The notes beneath the pieces are model-generated. The model saw only the letters and a program-made list of their open reading frames with translations, had not been told where the DNA came from and did no database searches. The translations under genes were made by a program, and so were the position numbers. A DNA stretch of 64,000 nt from Pantoea sp. AS-PWVM4 (lineage in GTDB: Bacteria; Pseudomonadota; Gammaproteobacteria; Enterobacterales; Enterobacteriaceae), in the NCBI RefSeq assembly GCF_000468095.1, contig NZ_ASZC01000004.1, forward strand, positions 186,001-250,000, written 5' to 3'. Positions 25,931-34,567 of the stretch are shown here, one piece after another. Positions within the stretch are counted from its first letter, which is position 1, and each line of letters starts with the position of its first letter.

Positions 25931-26944
25931 ATGCCACAGATCGATGAGTTGGTTTTGGAGCCACCTTTCAACGTGACGCGTGCCAGTCATGTTGTCCTGA
26001 ACGTTCGCGACCTTGAGGCCAGCAAACGCTTCTACACCGATTTAATCGGATTGGTGGTCAGTGATGAGGATGCGTCCAGCGTGTATCTGCGCGGATTAGA
26101 GGAACGTGGGCATCACAGCCTGGTGTTAAAAAAAGCCAGCGATACCCACTGCGCCCGTATCGGGATGCGCGTGTGCCGCGATGACGATATCTATAAAGCG
26201 GAAGACTATTTCGCCGCACAGGGTAAGGAAACGCGCATTGTTGAGGTGCCCTTTCAGGGCTTAACCCTGCATGTCACCGACCATGTTGGCGTCCCGTTGG
26301 AATTCTGCGCGTCGATGGATGCCTGTGAGCGCATGCTGAAAAATTACCAGCATTATCGCGGTGCCAGCGCCCAGCGCCTTGACCACTATCAGTTACAAAC
26401 CAGCGATGTACGTCAGGCCTGGTCGTTCTATCAGCCACTGGGTTTTCGCGTCAGCGAATACACCTGGTCGCAGGTCGAAGACAATCAACATCTGTGGGGC
26501 GTCTGGCTACAGCGCAAAGGGAATCCGCACGATATCGTCTTCACCCAGGGGCCGGGGCCGCGCCTGCACCATTTTGCCTACACCCTGCCTGATACCAACG
26601 ACATGATCCGCGCCTGTGACGTGGCCGGTGCGCTCGGTTACGCACCGCAACTGGAACGAGGTCCGGGTCGTCACGGCATCAGCGGTGCCCTGTTCGTCTA
26701 CTTCCGCGATCCCGACGGCCATCGTATCGAGTTGTTTAATACCCACTATCAACATATCGACATCGAACCGGCGCTTGGCTGGAATCTGGCCGATCCCAAA
26801 CGTGCCGACCAGTGGGGACTCCCGGCGCAAAACAAGTGGTTTACCGAAGCGACGCCCTTCGCCAACGTTCCGGTCATCCAGCCGGAAACCCCGATCGATC
26901 CGCCCACGCTGGAGCGCTTTCTCGCCCTTGCCAATGATGGCTAA
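25931..26944 (+). CDS. Extradiol ring-cleavage dioxygenase (VOC; homoprotocatechuate 2,3-dioxygenase-like)
   Basis: A 337-residue vicinal-oxygen-chelate enzyme that opens a catechol ring next to the hydroxyl pair using Fe(II) or Mn(II). The predicted metal ligands are His152 (RLDHYQLQTSD), His213 or His214 (RLHHFAY) and Glu267 (GHRIELFNTHY). Their positions and the C-terminal WGLPAQNKWFTEA match the HPCD/MndD branch, not the LigB-type HpaD of E. coli. It is the first gene of the rightward catabolic operon and carries the PadR-type operator. The true substrate is unknown; it should be the dihydroxylated product of the FAD monooxygenase encoded downstream. Confidence 0.88.
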   Translation: MPQIDELVLEPPFNVTRASHVVLNVRDLEASKRFYTDLIGLVVSDEDASSVYLRGLEERGHHSLVLKKASDTHCARIGMRVCRDDDIYKAEDYFAAQGKETRIVEVPFQGLTLHVTDHVGVPLEFCASMDACERMLKNYQHYRGASAQRLDHYQLQTSDVRQAWSFYQPLGFRVSEYTWSQVEDNQHLWGVWLQRKGNPHDIVFTQGPGPRLHHFAYTLPDTNDMIRACDVAGALGYAPQLERGPGRHGISGALFVYFRDPDGHRIELFNTHYQHIDIEPALGWNLADPKRADQWGLPAQNKWFTEATPFANVPVIQPETPIDPPTLERFLALANDG

Positions 26945-27005
26945 GCGCCTGCGTCAGTCCATAACGCTAAATCCTGTGTGAAATCAGCTATTGGGAGAAC
27001 GGATC

Positions 27006-28232
27006 GTGAGTACATTTATTCAAAACCCGCTGGTGCGGATTCTGGTCGCCTACGCGCTCGGCGTGATGGCAGCCATGACGGTCAGCGAAGCGGTGACTGA
27101 GTTAGGTTCGATTGCCAAAGAGTTTCATGTGTTTGAACACAGCCAGATCGGCCTGATTATGTCGCTGCCATCGTTGATGGTGGCTCTCGGCGCGCTGCTG
27201 GCGGGTTATATTGTCGACCGCGCCGGGGATCGGGTGGTGTTACTAATCGGTGCCGTGGTGATTGTGCTGGGGGATATCTGCGTGGTTGCGGCACCGTCGT
27301 TTAATCTGCTGCTGGGCGGGCGCATCGTTACCGGCATCGGTTATGTGTTAACCGCCGTGGCCGCCGTGACCTTGCTGATCCGCATCACCACCGGTAAGCA
27401 ACGTAATATGGCGATGGCGCTGTGGTCCACCTTTGTTCCTGCCAGTTTTCTGCTGCCGTTCCTCTCAGCCGGTCTGGCCGACCATTTTGGCAACTGGCGT
27501 GCTGCCTTCCTGGCGCACTCGGTCCTGACGCTGGCCCTGGCGTTTGTCGCCACCGTCAGCCTGCCGCGTCGCACGCCAGAAGAGAAGGCACAATTCTCAC
27601 GCACCCGAGGCTTACGCTCCGTGCTGCGTAGCCCGTTGATCTATCTGTTGGGTATTTCCTTCGGTGCTGATGCCTTTTTGCAAACCGGCATTATCTCCAC
27701 CCTCGCCCCGTATCTCGCCAAACGCTACAGCGTGCCTCTGCTGGAAGTCGCCCACTGGAACGTGGTGGCGATGGTATGTAACGGCATTGGCTGCCTGATG
27801 GTTGGCGCATTGCTGAACCGGGGTGTCAGAGCTGCCGCGATTGGCGTGGTGGGCCTGGTACTGACCGGCGCACCCGCGCTGGCGATTTTCACCCTGCCGC
27901 TCGGCTTTATGTTCTCCATAGGTGCCTCCTGGTTGTTTATGTTCGGCAGCGGTTTGCTGGTGGGCATGTGGGCGCTGGCTCCGGTGGTCGCGCCATCACG
28001 CGAAAGCATCGGAGCCACCAGCGGTCTGATCACCCAACTGACGCTGGTCGGTGTGTTCTTAGGTCCACCGCTGTTTATCGCCGCGCAGAACAGCGAAGAC
28101 CCGCAGTCGCTGGCACTGCTGGTTATCGGTGGTCTGGTGGTCTGCCTCGCCGGATTACCGATCTGGCTGCGCGATGTACAGCGCCAGCCCGGTCACGGGC
28201 TCAAAGCTAATACCCTGAAAAGCCACAGTTAA
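27006..28232 (+). CDS. MFS transporter (aromatic-substrate uptake by context)
   Basis: A 408-residue major facilitator with about 12 membrane segments and the loop 2-3 motif GYIVDRAGDRVVLL. I chose the GTG at 27006, which has GGGAG 8 bases upstream, over a TTG five codons earlier. It lies 61 bp after the dioxygenase and 25 bp before the monooxygenase in the same operon. The position suggests import of the aromatic substrate through the inner membrane, with the OprD-like porin handling the outer membrane. It could also export an intermediate. Confidence 0.88.
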   Translation: MSTFIQNPLVRILVAYALGVMAAMTVSEAVTELGSIAKEFHVFEHSQIGLIMSLPSLMVALGALLAGYIVDRAGDRVVLLIGAVVIVLGDICVVAAPSFNLLLGGRIVTGIGYVLTAVAAVTLLIRITTGKQRNMAMALWSTFVPASFLLPFLSAGLADHFGNWRAAFLAHSVLTLALAFVATVSLPRRTPEEKAQFSRTRGLRSVLRSPLIYLLGISFGADAFLQTGIISTLAPYLAKRYSVPLLEVAHWNVVAMVCNGIGCLMVGALLNRGVRAAAIGVVGLVLTGAPALAIFTLPLGFMFSIGASWLFMFGSGLLVGMWALAPVVAPSRESIGATSGLITQLTLVGVFLGPPLFIAAQNSEDPQSLALLVIGGLVVCLAGLPIWLRDVQRQPGHGLKANTLKSHS

Positions 28233-28257
28233 CTCTGAATAACAAGAGGAAGTCATT

Positions 28258-29544
28258 ATGTTGGATATCGTCATCATTGGTGCCGGCCCGGCCGGTTTGG
28301 CTGCCGCCCTGCGCCTGCATCAACAGGGTTTTCGCCCGCGCCTGTTTGAAGCCGTCGTTGAAATCAAACCGCTGGGAGTCGGCGTAGATATCAAGCCATA
28401 TGCGGTGAAAGAAATTACTGAAATGGGTTTGTACGACGCCTTTGTCGACATCTCCGTAGAAGCTAAAGAGTCCATTTTCTATACCGGCTACGGCCAGCAA
28501 ATTTTTGGCGAGCAATGCGGCAAGCATATGGGCTACGAATACGACCAACGCTTCGTCCATCGCGGCCATCTGCAAATGATGCTGTACAAAGCGGTACAGG
28601 AACGCCTCGGTGCGGATGCCATCACCCTTGGTTGCCGTTGCAGCCATTTCGAACAGGATGACAGCGGCGTAACCGTGCATTTTGATACCCGTCTCAATCC
28701 CAATGCTCCGCAAAGCGTGCGCGCCGATGTGGTGATTGGCGTCGATGGTATCCGTTCGGTGGTGCGCAGCAAACTGCTGCCGGAATCAGCCCGCAGCCAC
28801 TTCTCCGGTCTGACCTTATATCGCGGCGTCACCGTGATGCCGCCGTTCAAAACCGGCGGCAGCATTCTGCATATCGGCGATCCGATTCGTCAGGGCACGC
28901 TGATCGTCTATCCGATCCAGAACAACGTCGATGACCAGGGCAATCAACTGGTGAACTGGGTGATTGAGCAGAACGAGAAACCACAAAGCGAAGAAGACTG
29001 GAACCAGGAAACCGGCGTCAAAGAGATTGAGCATGTGTTTGACGACTGCCAGCTCGATTTTATCGATGTCAGCGCCATGATCCGCAACGCCCGCGAATGC
29101 TATCTGTTCCCGTTGATCGACCATGACCCGTTACCGCAATGGTCATTTGGCCGCATCACCCTGCTCGGCGACGCAGCCCATGCCATGTATCCGCGCGGTG
29201 GCAATAGCGTCTGCCAGGCGTTTGTCGATGCCCGCGTCATCGCCGAGAAACTCGCCACCATCGCTGACCCGGTCGCCGCGTTGCAAGCCTATGAGCTGGA
29301 GCGCCGCGAGAAGGTGAACTGGCTGGTGCTGGCATCACGCGGCGAAGGCCCGGAAGTGGTGCGCCGTATCGTCGAAGAACGTAGCGGTGGTAAGCCGTTC
29401 GACGACATTGAAAACATCTTCCCGCACGAAGAAGCCCTGTCGATTTTCAGCGAGTACCACGCCAAAGCCGGTATGCGCATCCCGACAGAAAAAGAGACCG
29501 ACCAACCGACGAAATACAAATCGGTTTTTGCCACCCAAAAATAA
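28258..29544 (+). CDS. FAD-dependent aromatic monooxygenase, PhzS/PHBH-like
   Basis: A 428-residue group A flavoprotein monooxygenase. Motifs are the Rossmann GAGPAG (8-13), the DG motif VIGVDGIRSVVRSKL and the GD motif ITLLGDAAHAMYPRGGNSVCQA. Members hydroxylate phenolic or N-heteroaromatic rings using NAD(P)H and O2. It closely resembles the PhzS/flavin-dependent oxidoreductase branch, but the usual GSNGASQA after MYP reads GGNSVCQA here, with a Cys near the flavin. It presumably makes the diol that the dioxygenase cleaves. Confidence 0.88.
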   Translation: MLDIVIIGAGPAGLAAALRLHQQGFRPRLFEAVVEIKPLGVGVDIKPYAVKEITEMGLYDAFVDISVEAKESIFYTGYGQQIFGEQCGKHMGYEYDQRFVHRGHLQMMLYKAVQERLGADAITLGCRCSHFEQDDSGVTVHFDTRLNPNAPQSVRADVVIGVDGIRSVVRSKLLPESARSHFSGLTLYRGVTVMPPFKTGGSILHIGDPIRQGTLIVYPIQNNVDDQGNQLVNWVIEQNEKPQSEEDWNQETGVKEIEHVFDDCQLDFIDVSAMIRNARECYLFPLIDHDPLPQWSFGRITLLGDAAHAMYPRGGNSVCQAFVDARVIAEKLATIADPVAALQAYELERREKVNWLVLASRGEGPEVVRRIVEERSGGKPFDDIENIFPHEEALSIFSEYHAKAGMRIPTEKETDQPTKYKSVFATQK

Positions 29545-29579
29545 TTTATCCCCTTAATTGAGACAGAAAGGAACTGACT

Positions 29580-30626
29580 ATGAGCAAAATTATCGATGCC
29601 AACATGCACTGGCTGCCGGGCGAGCTGTTTTCTGACAAGAAACTGCTGAATTCATTTCTCGACTGCGTGCCAAAACAATATGGCGTGCACACCCGCGTGG
29701 AGAAAATTGAAGGCAAGGAACTGAGCCAGCTGATCATTGAGCAGCCGAAAGGCTTTGTTAACCTCAACTACGCCGAAGGGCAATACACGCTGGAAAGCCA
29801 ACTGGCGGATATGGAGAAAGCCGGGGTTGATCACGCCATTTTCCGTCTGCCGGTGTGGCAGGAGTGGCTGGATCTGGAAACCTGTAAAGAGGTCAACACC
29901 CGCATGGCGGAATACGTGAAACGCAGCGAAGGCCGCATGTCAGCGCTGGCGGTGGTTCCGCCGTGGGGGACTGACGATTGTCTGCGTGAAGTGGACCGTT
30001 GCCTGAATCAACTCGGTTTCCGTGGCGCGCAAATCGTGGCGCACTACGGCCAAATCTACCTCGATGACCCGGCGTTCCGTCCATACCTGACGTTCCTCAA
30101 CGACCTCAAGGTGCCGGTGGTGGTTCACCACACCCCGCTGCCGGTGGATTTCAACTCCGTGCTGCCTTACACCAACCAGCGTCGCCAGTTTGGTCGCTGC
30201 GTGGATCAGGCGACTGCGGTGGGTCGTGAGCTGTTCAGCGGCATGTTTGATGAGTTGCCAAACCTGCGCTTTATCCACTCGATGCTGGGCGGTGCGTTCT
30301 ACGCCTTCGCCGATATGCTGGTACCGCCACAACATCAGTTCAACGATGCGGTGGATCGTTTCCAGACCGGCACCGGCAACCTGCGTGCGCAACTGAGCAA
30401 CAACATTTTCTTTGATACCTCCGGCGCGCCGCAATGGGGTAAAGCGCAACTGGAAGCCGCAGTGAAAGTGATTGGCGGCAAAAACATCCTGTACGGCAGC
30501 TCCTACCCGATCCGTAAAGACTGGTTCTTTAAAGGCATTGAAACCATCGAGAGTCTTGATATCAGCGCCGAAGACAAAGCCAACATTCTGGGTGGTAACG
30601 CCGCGCGCATGTTCAACCTGGCATAA
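29580..30626 (+). CDS. Amidohydrolase-2 (ACMSD-like) protein with non-canonical metal site
   Basis: A 348-residue TIM-barrel protein of the amidohydrolase-2 family, whose members decarboxylate or hydrolyse ring-derived acids. The usual N-terminal HxH is NxH here (DANMHW, Asn8 and His10). His183/His184 (VVVHHTP) and His233 (FIHSMLGG) fit the remaining His ligands. The C-terminal G-T-D-Y-P motif, which carries the metal/catalytic Asp, reads GSSYP with Ser308. Either the metal site is altered or this subgroup uses different chemistry. It sits between the monooxygenase and a terminator-like hairpin. It may act on the ring-cleavage product (decarboxylation or C-C hydrolysis). Confidence 0.82.
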   Translation: MSKIIDANMHWLPGELFSDKKLLNSFLDCVPKQYGVHTRVEKIEGKELSQLIIEQPKGFVNLNYAEGQYTLESQLADMEKAGVDHAIFRLPVWQEWLDLETCKEVNTRMAEYVKRSEGRMSALAVVPPWGTDDCLREVDRCLNQLGFRGAQIVAHYGQIYLDDPAFRPYLTFLNDLKVPVVVHHTPLPVDFNSVLPYTNQRRQFGRCVDQATAVGRELFSGMFDELPNLRFIHSMLGGAFYAFADMLVPPQHQFNDAVDRFQTGTGNLRAQLSNNIFFDTSGAPQWGKAQLEAAVKVIGGKNILYGSSYPIRKDWFFKGIETIESLDISAEDKANILGGNAARMFNLA

Positions 30627-30698
30627 CGCGCCACGGCGCTGCGTCAACGCCGCAAACCCTCCTGTGTCTTGAAAACTGCTCAGCCTTCATGCTGGGAG

Positions 30699-30726
30699 CG
30701 GCGGGCTTCTGCTCGCCGCATTTTTG
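30699..30726 (+). terminator. Intra-operon terminator
   Basis: GCGGCGGGC, loop TTCT and GCTCGCCGC form a 9-bp stem with one G-T wobble, followed by ATTTTT. It lies 72 bp after the amidohydrolase stop and 20 bp before the next gene, so the last three genes may be made at lower level. Confidence 0.7.
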
Positions 30727-30746
30727 CCAAAATGGGGAGAAAACCC

Positions 30747-31622
30747 GTGGAACGACCGCAATTTATCCGTTTTTCCGCCGAAAAGGGTCAGGTACAAAGC
30801 TATGGTTTGATCAGTGGCGCTGGGGTGATTGACCTTAAACCGCGCTTTGCCGATCGCTGGCCGACGCTGGATGCGGTGATCGCTGATAACGCCCTCACCG
30901 CGCTGGCCGCCGAGGCGCAAAACCTGCCGGTGGATTATGCCCTGACCGATATCCAGTTCGAGATGCCGCTTGAGCAACCGGGCAAAATTCTGTGCATCGG
31001 TGTGAACTACCCCAACCGCAACGCCGAATATAAAGACGGACAGAGCGCGCCGGATTATCCGTCGATGTTTGTCCGTTTTCCTGAATCACTCACCGGCCAT
31101 CAGCAGCCGCTGCTGCGCCCCGCCGAGAGTGAGCAGCTTGATTACGAAGGTGAAGTGGTGATGGTGATCGGCAAATCTGGTCGCCGGATTCCTGAAAGCG
31201 AGGCGTTAAACCATATCGCCGCCATTACGCTTGGCAATGAAGGCACGGTGCGCGACTGGGTGCGACACAGTAAATTCAATGTCACTCAGGGTAAGAACTT
31301 CTATCGTTCCGGCGCGATTGGCCCGTGGCTGGTGCCCTTCACCGAAGCCGCGCAGATCGCGGATATTCGTCTGACCACCCATGTTAACGGTGAACTGCGT
31401 CAGGACGACCGCACCTGCAATATGACGTTCTCATTCCGTTGGATCATCGCCTATATCTCAACCTTTATCCCGCTCAATCCCGGCGACATCATCTTTACCG
31501 GCACCCCCACCGGTGCGGGCGCGCGCTTTGAACCACCGGTCTGGTTGAAGCCCGGTGATGTGATTGAAGTCCACGCCGAAGGGATTGGCACCCTGCGCAA
31601 TCACGTTAAGGATGAGGTGTGA
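30747..31622 (+). CDS. Fumarylacetoacetate hydrolase-family protein (1)
   Basis: A 291-residue FAH-family enzyme (hydrolase, isomerase or decarboxylase of 2-oxo acids from ring cleavage). Conserved blocks are GKILCIGVNYPNRNAEY, QLDYEGEVVMVIGKSGR (metal-binding acidic residues), GPWLVPF and DIIFTGTPTGAGA. The GTG at 30747 has GGGGAG 8 bases upstream and matches where family similarity starts; the frame is open to 30669. It overlaps the hydratase region by a few bases. By analogy with HpaG it could act just after ring cleavage; by analogy with FdeB-type enzymes it could hydrolyse a C-C bond. Confidence 0.87.
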   Translation: MERPQFIRFSAEKGQVQSYGLISGAGVIDLKPRFADRWPTLDAVIADNALTALAAEAQNLPVDYALTDIQFEMPLEQPGKILCIGVNYPNRNAEYKDGQSAPDYPSMFVRFPESLTGHQQPLLRPAESEQLDYEGEVVMVIGKSGRRIPESEALNHIAAITLGNEGTVRDWVRHSKFNVTQGKNFYRSGAIGPWLVPFTEAAQIADIRLTTHVNGELRQDDRTCNMTFSFRWIIAYISTFIPLNPGDIIFTGTPTGAGARFEPPVWLKPGDVIEVHAEGIGTLRNHVKDEV

Positions 31623-31624
31623 CC

Positions 31625-32428
31625 ATGTTAAGCCAGAGCGAGTTATTCGCCGCCGTCGAAGCGCTGGACCAGGCCGAGCGTAGCCGCAGCCAGACCGGGT
31701 TGTTGTCGCTGCGCTACCCGCAGATGACGCTGGATGATGCCTATGCGGTGCAACAGGCGTGGGTGCGGCAAAAAATCGACGGCGGGCGGAAGGTCATCGG
31801 CTGGAAAATTGGCCTGACATCGAAAGCGATGCAGTACGCCTTGAATATCGACACCCCCGATTCCGGCGTGCTGTTCGACAACATGGTGTTTGATGACGGG
31901 GCCACCATCCCGGCTGACCGCTTTATTCAGCCACGTATCGAGGCGGAACTGGCATTCGTACTTAACGCGCCACTGCGCGGGCCAGGCGTGGACGTTGAAG
32001 CGGTATTGGCCGCCACCGCTTATGTGCTACCGGCGCTGGAGATTCTCGACACCCGCATCGTGCGTAGCGATGCTGCCAGCGGCAAAGCGCGCACTATCGT
32101 CGATACCGTCTCTGATAATGCCGCCAACGCAGGCATCGTGTTAGGTAGCCAGTTGTTCGCGCCAGAAAATGTCGATATGCGCTGGATGGGCGCGATTGTG
32201 TCGCGCAACGCCACCGTCGAGGAAACCGGTTTAGGGGCCGGGGTTCTGAACCATCCGGCACGCGGCATCGCCTGGCTGGCGAACCGACTGGCGCAGTATG
32301 GCGACCATCTTGCCGCCGGCCAAATCGTGCTTGCCGGTTCGTTTATCCGTCCGATCGAGGCCCGTCACGGCGACACCATCCATGCTGACTATGGCCGTCA
32401 CGGTTCCGTCAGCTGCTACTTTGCGTGA
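31625..32428 (+). CDS. hpaH: 2-oxo-hept-4-ene-1,7-dioate hydratase-like (HpaH family)
   Basis: A 267-residue hydratase, the length of E. coli HpaH and very similar to it. Shared blocks include [46 protein letters not shown] (Glu metal ligands), [14 protein letters not shown] and [18 protein letters not shown]. It adds water to a 2-hydroxydienoate to give a 4-hydroxy-2-oxo acid. The ATG at 31625 has GAGG 7 bases upstream; a GTG two codons earlier is possible. Whether the substrate carries the C7 carboxylate, as in the homoprotocatechuate pathway, is not settled. Confidence 0.88.
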   Translation: MLSQSELFAAVEALDQAERSRSQTGLLSLRYPQMTLDDAYAVQQAWVRQKIDGGRKVIGWKIGLTSKAMQYALNIDTPDSGVLFDNMVFDDGATIPADRFIQPRIEAELAFVLNAPLRGPGVDVEAVLAATAYVLPALEILDTRIVRSDAASGKARTIVDTVSDNAANAGIVLGSQLFAPENVDMRWMGAIVSRNATVEETGLGAGVLNHPARGIAWLANRLAQYGDHLAAGQIVLAGSFIRPIEARHGDTIHADYGRHGSVSCYFA

Positions 32429-32435
32429 GGTAATG

Positions 32436-33200
32436 ATGTCTGCACCGATTAATCGTTTTAAACAGGCGCTGCACAACCAACAGCCGCAAATTGGCCTGTG
32501 GCTGGCGCTCGCCAATCCTTACAGTGCTGAGATCTGTGGCGGTGCCGGGTTTGACTGGCTGCTGCTGGATGGCGAGCACGCCCCCAATGACGTACCGCTG
32601 TTGATGCAGCAGTTACAGGCGCTGGCAGCCTCGTCCGCGCATACGGTGGTGCGTGCGCCAATGGATGCTCCCTGGCTGATTAAGCAGTTGCTGGATATTG
32701 GCGCACAAACGTTGCTGATCCCGATGGTGGAGAGTGCCACACAGGCGCAGGCGCTGGTGAAGGCGGTGCGTTATCCACCGCAGGGTATCCGTGGCGTCGG
32801 CGCGGCGCTGGCACGGGCCTCAGCCTTTAACCGCACACCAGATTATCTCACCAGCGCCAATGCACAGATTTGCCTGCTGGTGCAGGTGGAAAGCCGTGCT
32901 GGTCTGGCGCAACTGGATGCCATTGCCGCTATTGACGGGGTCGATGGGGTGTTTATTGGACCTGCCGATCTGGCGGCGGATATGGGTTTTCCCGGCAAGC
33001 CCGGTGCGCCGGAAGTCCAGGAGGTGGTTGAGGCGGCGCTGGTACGCATTCAGTCTCACGGTAAAGCGGCGGGAATTTTGAGTGCTGATCCCAGGCTCTG
33101 CGCCCGTTATCTGGAGCTGGGTGCCACCTTTGTTGCGGTGGGTAGCGATGTGGGATTGTTGGTGAAAGCCACCTCGGCGCTGGCGGCGGATTTTCGCTAG
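32436..33200 (+). CDS. hpaI: HpcH/HpaI-type class II pyruvate aldolase
   Basis: A 254-residue aldolase very like E. coli HpaI. Blocks include [62 protein letters not shown] (metal Glu) and [10 protein letters not shown] (metal Asp). It splits a 4-hydroxy-2-oxo acid into pyruvate and an aldehyde, the last step of the meta-cleavage route. The ATG at 32436 is used; the adjacent ATG at 32433 is possible. It begins 7 bp after the hydratase stop. No dehydrogenase for the released aldehyde is encoded in the cluster. Confidence 0.9.
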   Translation: MSAPINRFKQALHNQQPQIGLWLALANPYSAEICGGAGFDWLLLDGEHAPNDVPLLMQQLQALAASSAHTVVRAPMDAPWLIKQLLDIGAQTLLIPMVESATQAQALVKAVRYPPQGIRGVGAALARASAFNRTPDYLTSANAQICLLVQVESRAGLAQLDAIAAIDGVDGVFIGPADLAADMGFPGKPGAPEVQEVVEAALVRIQSHGKAAGILSADPRLCARYLELGATFVAVGSDVGLLVKATSALAADFR

Positions 33201-33207
33201 TCGCTCT

Positions 33208-33540
33208 GATTTGCGCGATAAATCGCGCCGCTACAGACCGGGCAATGGTTGACGATACGGATGCGCGGATTTGCGCGTTAAATCGCGCCGCTACAGACCG
33301 GGCAATAGTTGACGATACGGATGCGCGGATTTGCGCGATAAATCGCGCCGCTACAAACCGGACAATGATTGACGATACGGATACGCGGATTTGCGCGATA
33401 AATCGCGCCGCTACAAACCGGACAATGGTTGACGATACGGATGCGCGGATTTGCGCGATAAATCGCGCCGCTACAGACCGGGCAATAATTGACGACACGG
33501 ATGCACGGATTTGCGCGATAAATCGCGCCGCTACAAAACG
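33208..33540. repeat. Tandem array of 60-bp REP-containing units
   Basis: Five complete 60-bp units start at 33241, 33301, 33361, 33421 and 33481, preceded by a half unit from 33208. Each carries one reverse REP (33213, 33273, 33333, 33393, 33453, 33513) and an identical spacer containing GACGATACGGATGC. Units differ at only a few positions. The array fills the 383 bp between the converging aldolase and padR genes. Confidence 0.97.
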
Positions 33541-33551
33541 GGAAAAATTCG

Positions 33552-33573
33552 GTAGCGGCGCGATTTATCGCGC
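33552..33573 (+). repeat. Forward REP closing the tandem array
   Basis: An intact forward REP, inverted relative to the six in the array, ends 10 bp before the padR stop. With the last unit it forms a normal inverted pair. Confidence 0.95.
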
Positions 33574-33583
33574 GGTTTTTACC

Positions 33584-34405
33584 TTAAACCTGCTGCCATA
33601 TCACTTCCAGCGTTTCACGGACCGCCGCCTCTTCCAGATGGCGCACCAGAATATGCTGCATCTCGGTCAGCTTCTCTTCATTCAACGCGGTGAGGGTGAC
33701 GCGGAAAATACCGTCCAGCACTTCCATACGAACCTCCCCCATACTCATGCGGAAATGGCCGCTGTTCTCATCCATCACCACCGGGGTGCGGTGCTGAAAA
33801 TGGCTGCCGAGACGGCGCAGAAAACGCTCGCCGTTTGGCGTCATGATATCGGCCACGCACTTCGCCGCACCTTCGCTCAGGGTCGGCGCATTGAGCAACG
33901 CTTCAATCTGGTTAGCGGCAACATGGATAATCTCCCCGATACGCGTGACCACCTGATCCGCCACCGGCTCCATTTTGGCACGCAGACTTAACGCACGTTT
34001 CAAATGGTCCATCGCCTCAACAATCGCCTGCGGCGACTTGCCTTGTCCCTGATGTTTTGGCACCACACGCGCCACCAGCATATCAATCACGGTTTTATTG
34101 GCGCTGAGGAACGCATTCCCTTCGTCGGTGATGCGGTAGCGTTTGCGCCCGCCCTTTTCTAAGTCAATCTCGGCATAGCCGCGATCGTACAGCCAGGTGA
34201 GCGCCGGATAGAGCACGCCGGGGCTGGGTTTGTAGGTGCCGCCCAGACGTTCATTCACTTCATGGATCAGCTCATAGCCGTGGCTGGGTTGTTTGGCGAT
34301 GATCGCCAGCAACAGCAGGCGTAACTCGCCATAATCGAAGGCACGCGCCCGGCGACCCGTTTTGCCAGCCGCAGGCTGCGTATCCATTTCGCTTTGTCCA
34401 ACCAT
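33584..34405 (-). CDS. PadR-family regulator fused to DUF2218 (YqjI-like)
   Basis: A 273-residue regulator. Residues about 22-100 are a PadR winged helix (FDYGELRLLLLAIIAKQPSHGYELI, PSPGVLYPALTWLYDRGYAEI), closest from memory to YqjI but without its His/Cys-rich N-terminus. A helical stretch with LKRALSLRAK follows. The last 90 residues (SHFQHRTPVVMDENSGHFRM, then VIWQQV) resemble DUF2218, a domain otherwise seen near siderophore-interacting ferric reductases. The ATG at 34405 follows GGGGG; one at 34387 is possible. It lies between the two arms of the catabolic cluster and has the shared operator upstream, so it is the likely repressor and may bind a pathway compound or metal. Confidence 0.85.
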   Translation of the reverse strand: MVGQSEMDTQPAAGKTGRRARAFDYGELRLLLLAIIAKQPSHGYELIHEVNERLGGTYKPSPGVLYPALTWLYDRGYAEIDLEKGGRKRYRITDEGNAFLSANKTVIDMLVARVVPKHQGQGKSPQAIVEAMDHLKRALSLRAKMEPVADQVVTRIGEIIHVAANQIEALLNAPTLSEGAAKCVADIMTPNGERFLRRLGSHFQHRTPVVMDENSGHFRMSMGEVRMEVLDGIFRVTLTALNEEKLTEMQHILVRHLEEAAVRETLEVIWQQV

Positions 34406-34456
34406 GACTGCCCCCACGCAGTTACGCAAATAACCACACAATGATCACTGAATTTT

Positions 34457-34483
34457 AAATATATCGAAATTTCCGACATAGTC
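34457..34483. promoter_or_regulatory. Probable PadR operator, padR promoter
   Basis: AAATATATC, nine bases and GACATAGTC lie 51 bp upstream of padR. The left arm differs at one base from the dioxygenase site; the right arm is weaker. It suggests autoregulation. Confidence 0.55.
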
Positions 34484-34567
34484 CAAGTCGTTACGGCCAT
34501 CGTTTCCGTTGCACAGGGAATATAGAGAAAGGTGCGGGCAGATACAATCACTGCCCGCAATGAGAGA

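Noticed and set aside
25931-33200. Calling the rightward operon a standard hpa (4-hydroxyphenylacetate) cluster
   Set aside because: HpaB/C, HpaE, HpaF and LigB-type HpaD are absent, and the monooxygenase, amidohydrolase, RidA and DUF3500 genes do not belong to that pathway.
33208-33540. CRISPR array
   Set aside because: The spacers between repeats are identical rather than unique and the period is a REP-containing 60 bp with no cas genes nearby.
33245-33991. Open frames of 181-248 codons on both strands through the 60-bp repeats
   Set aside because: The period is a multiple of three, so any frame without a stop in one unit stays open through all. The translations are 20-residue repeats of REP sequence, and the frames run into padR antisense.
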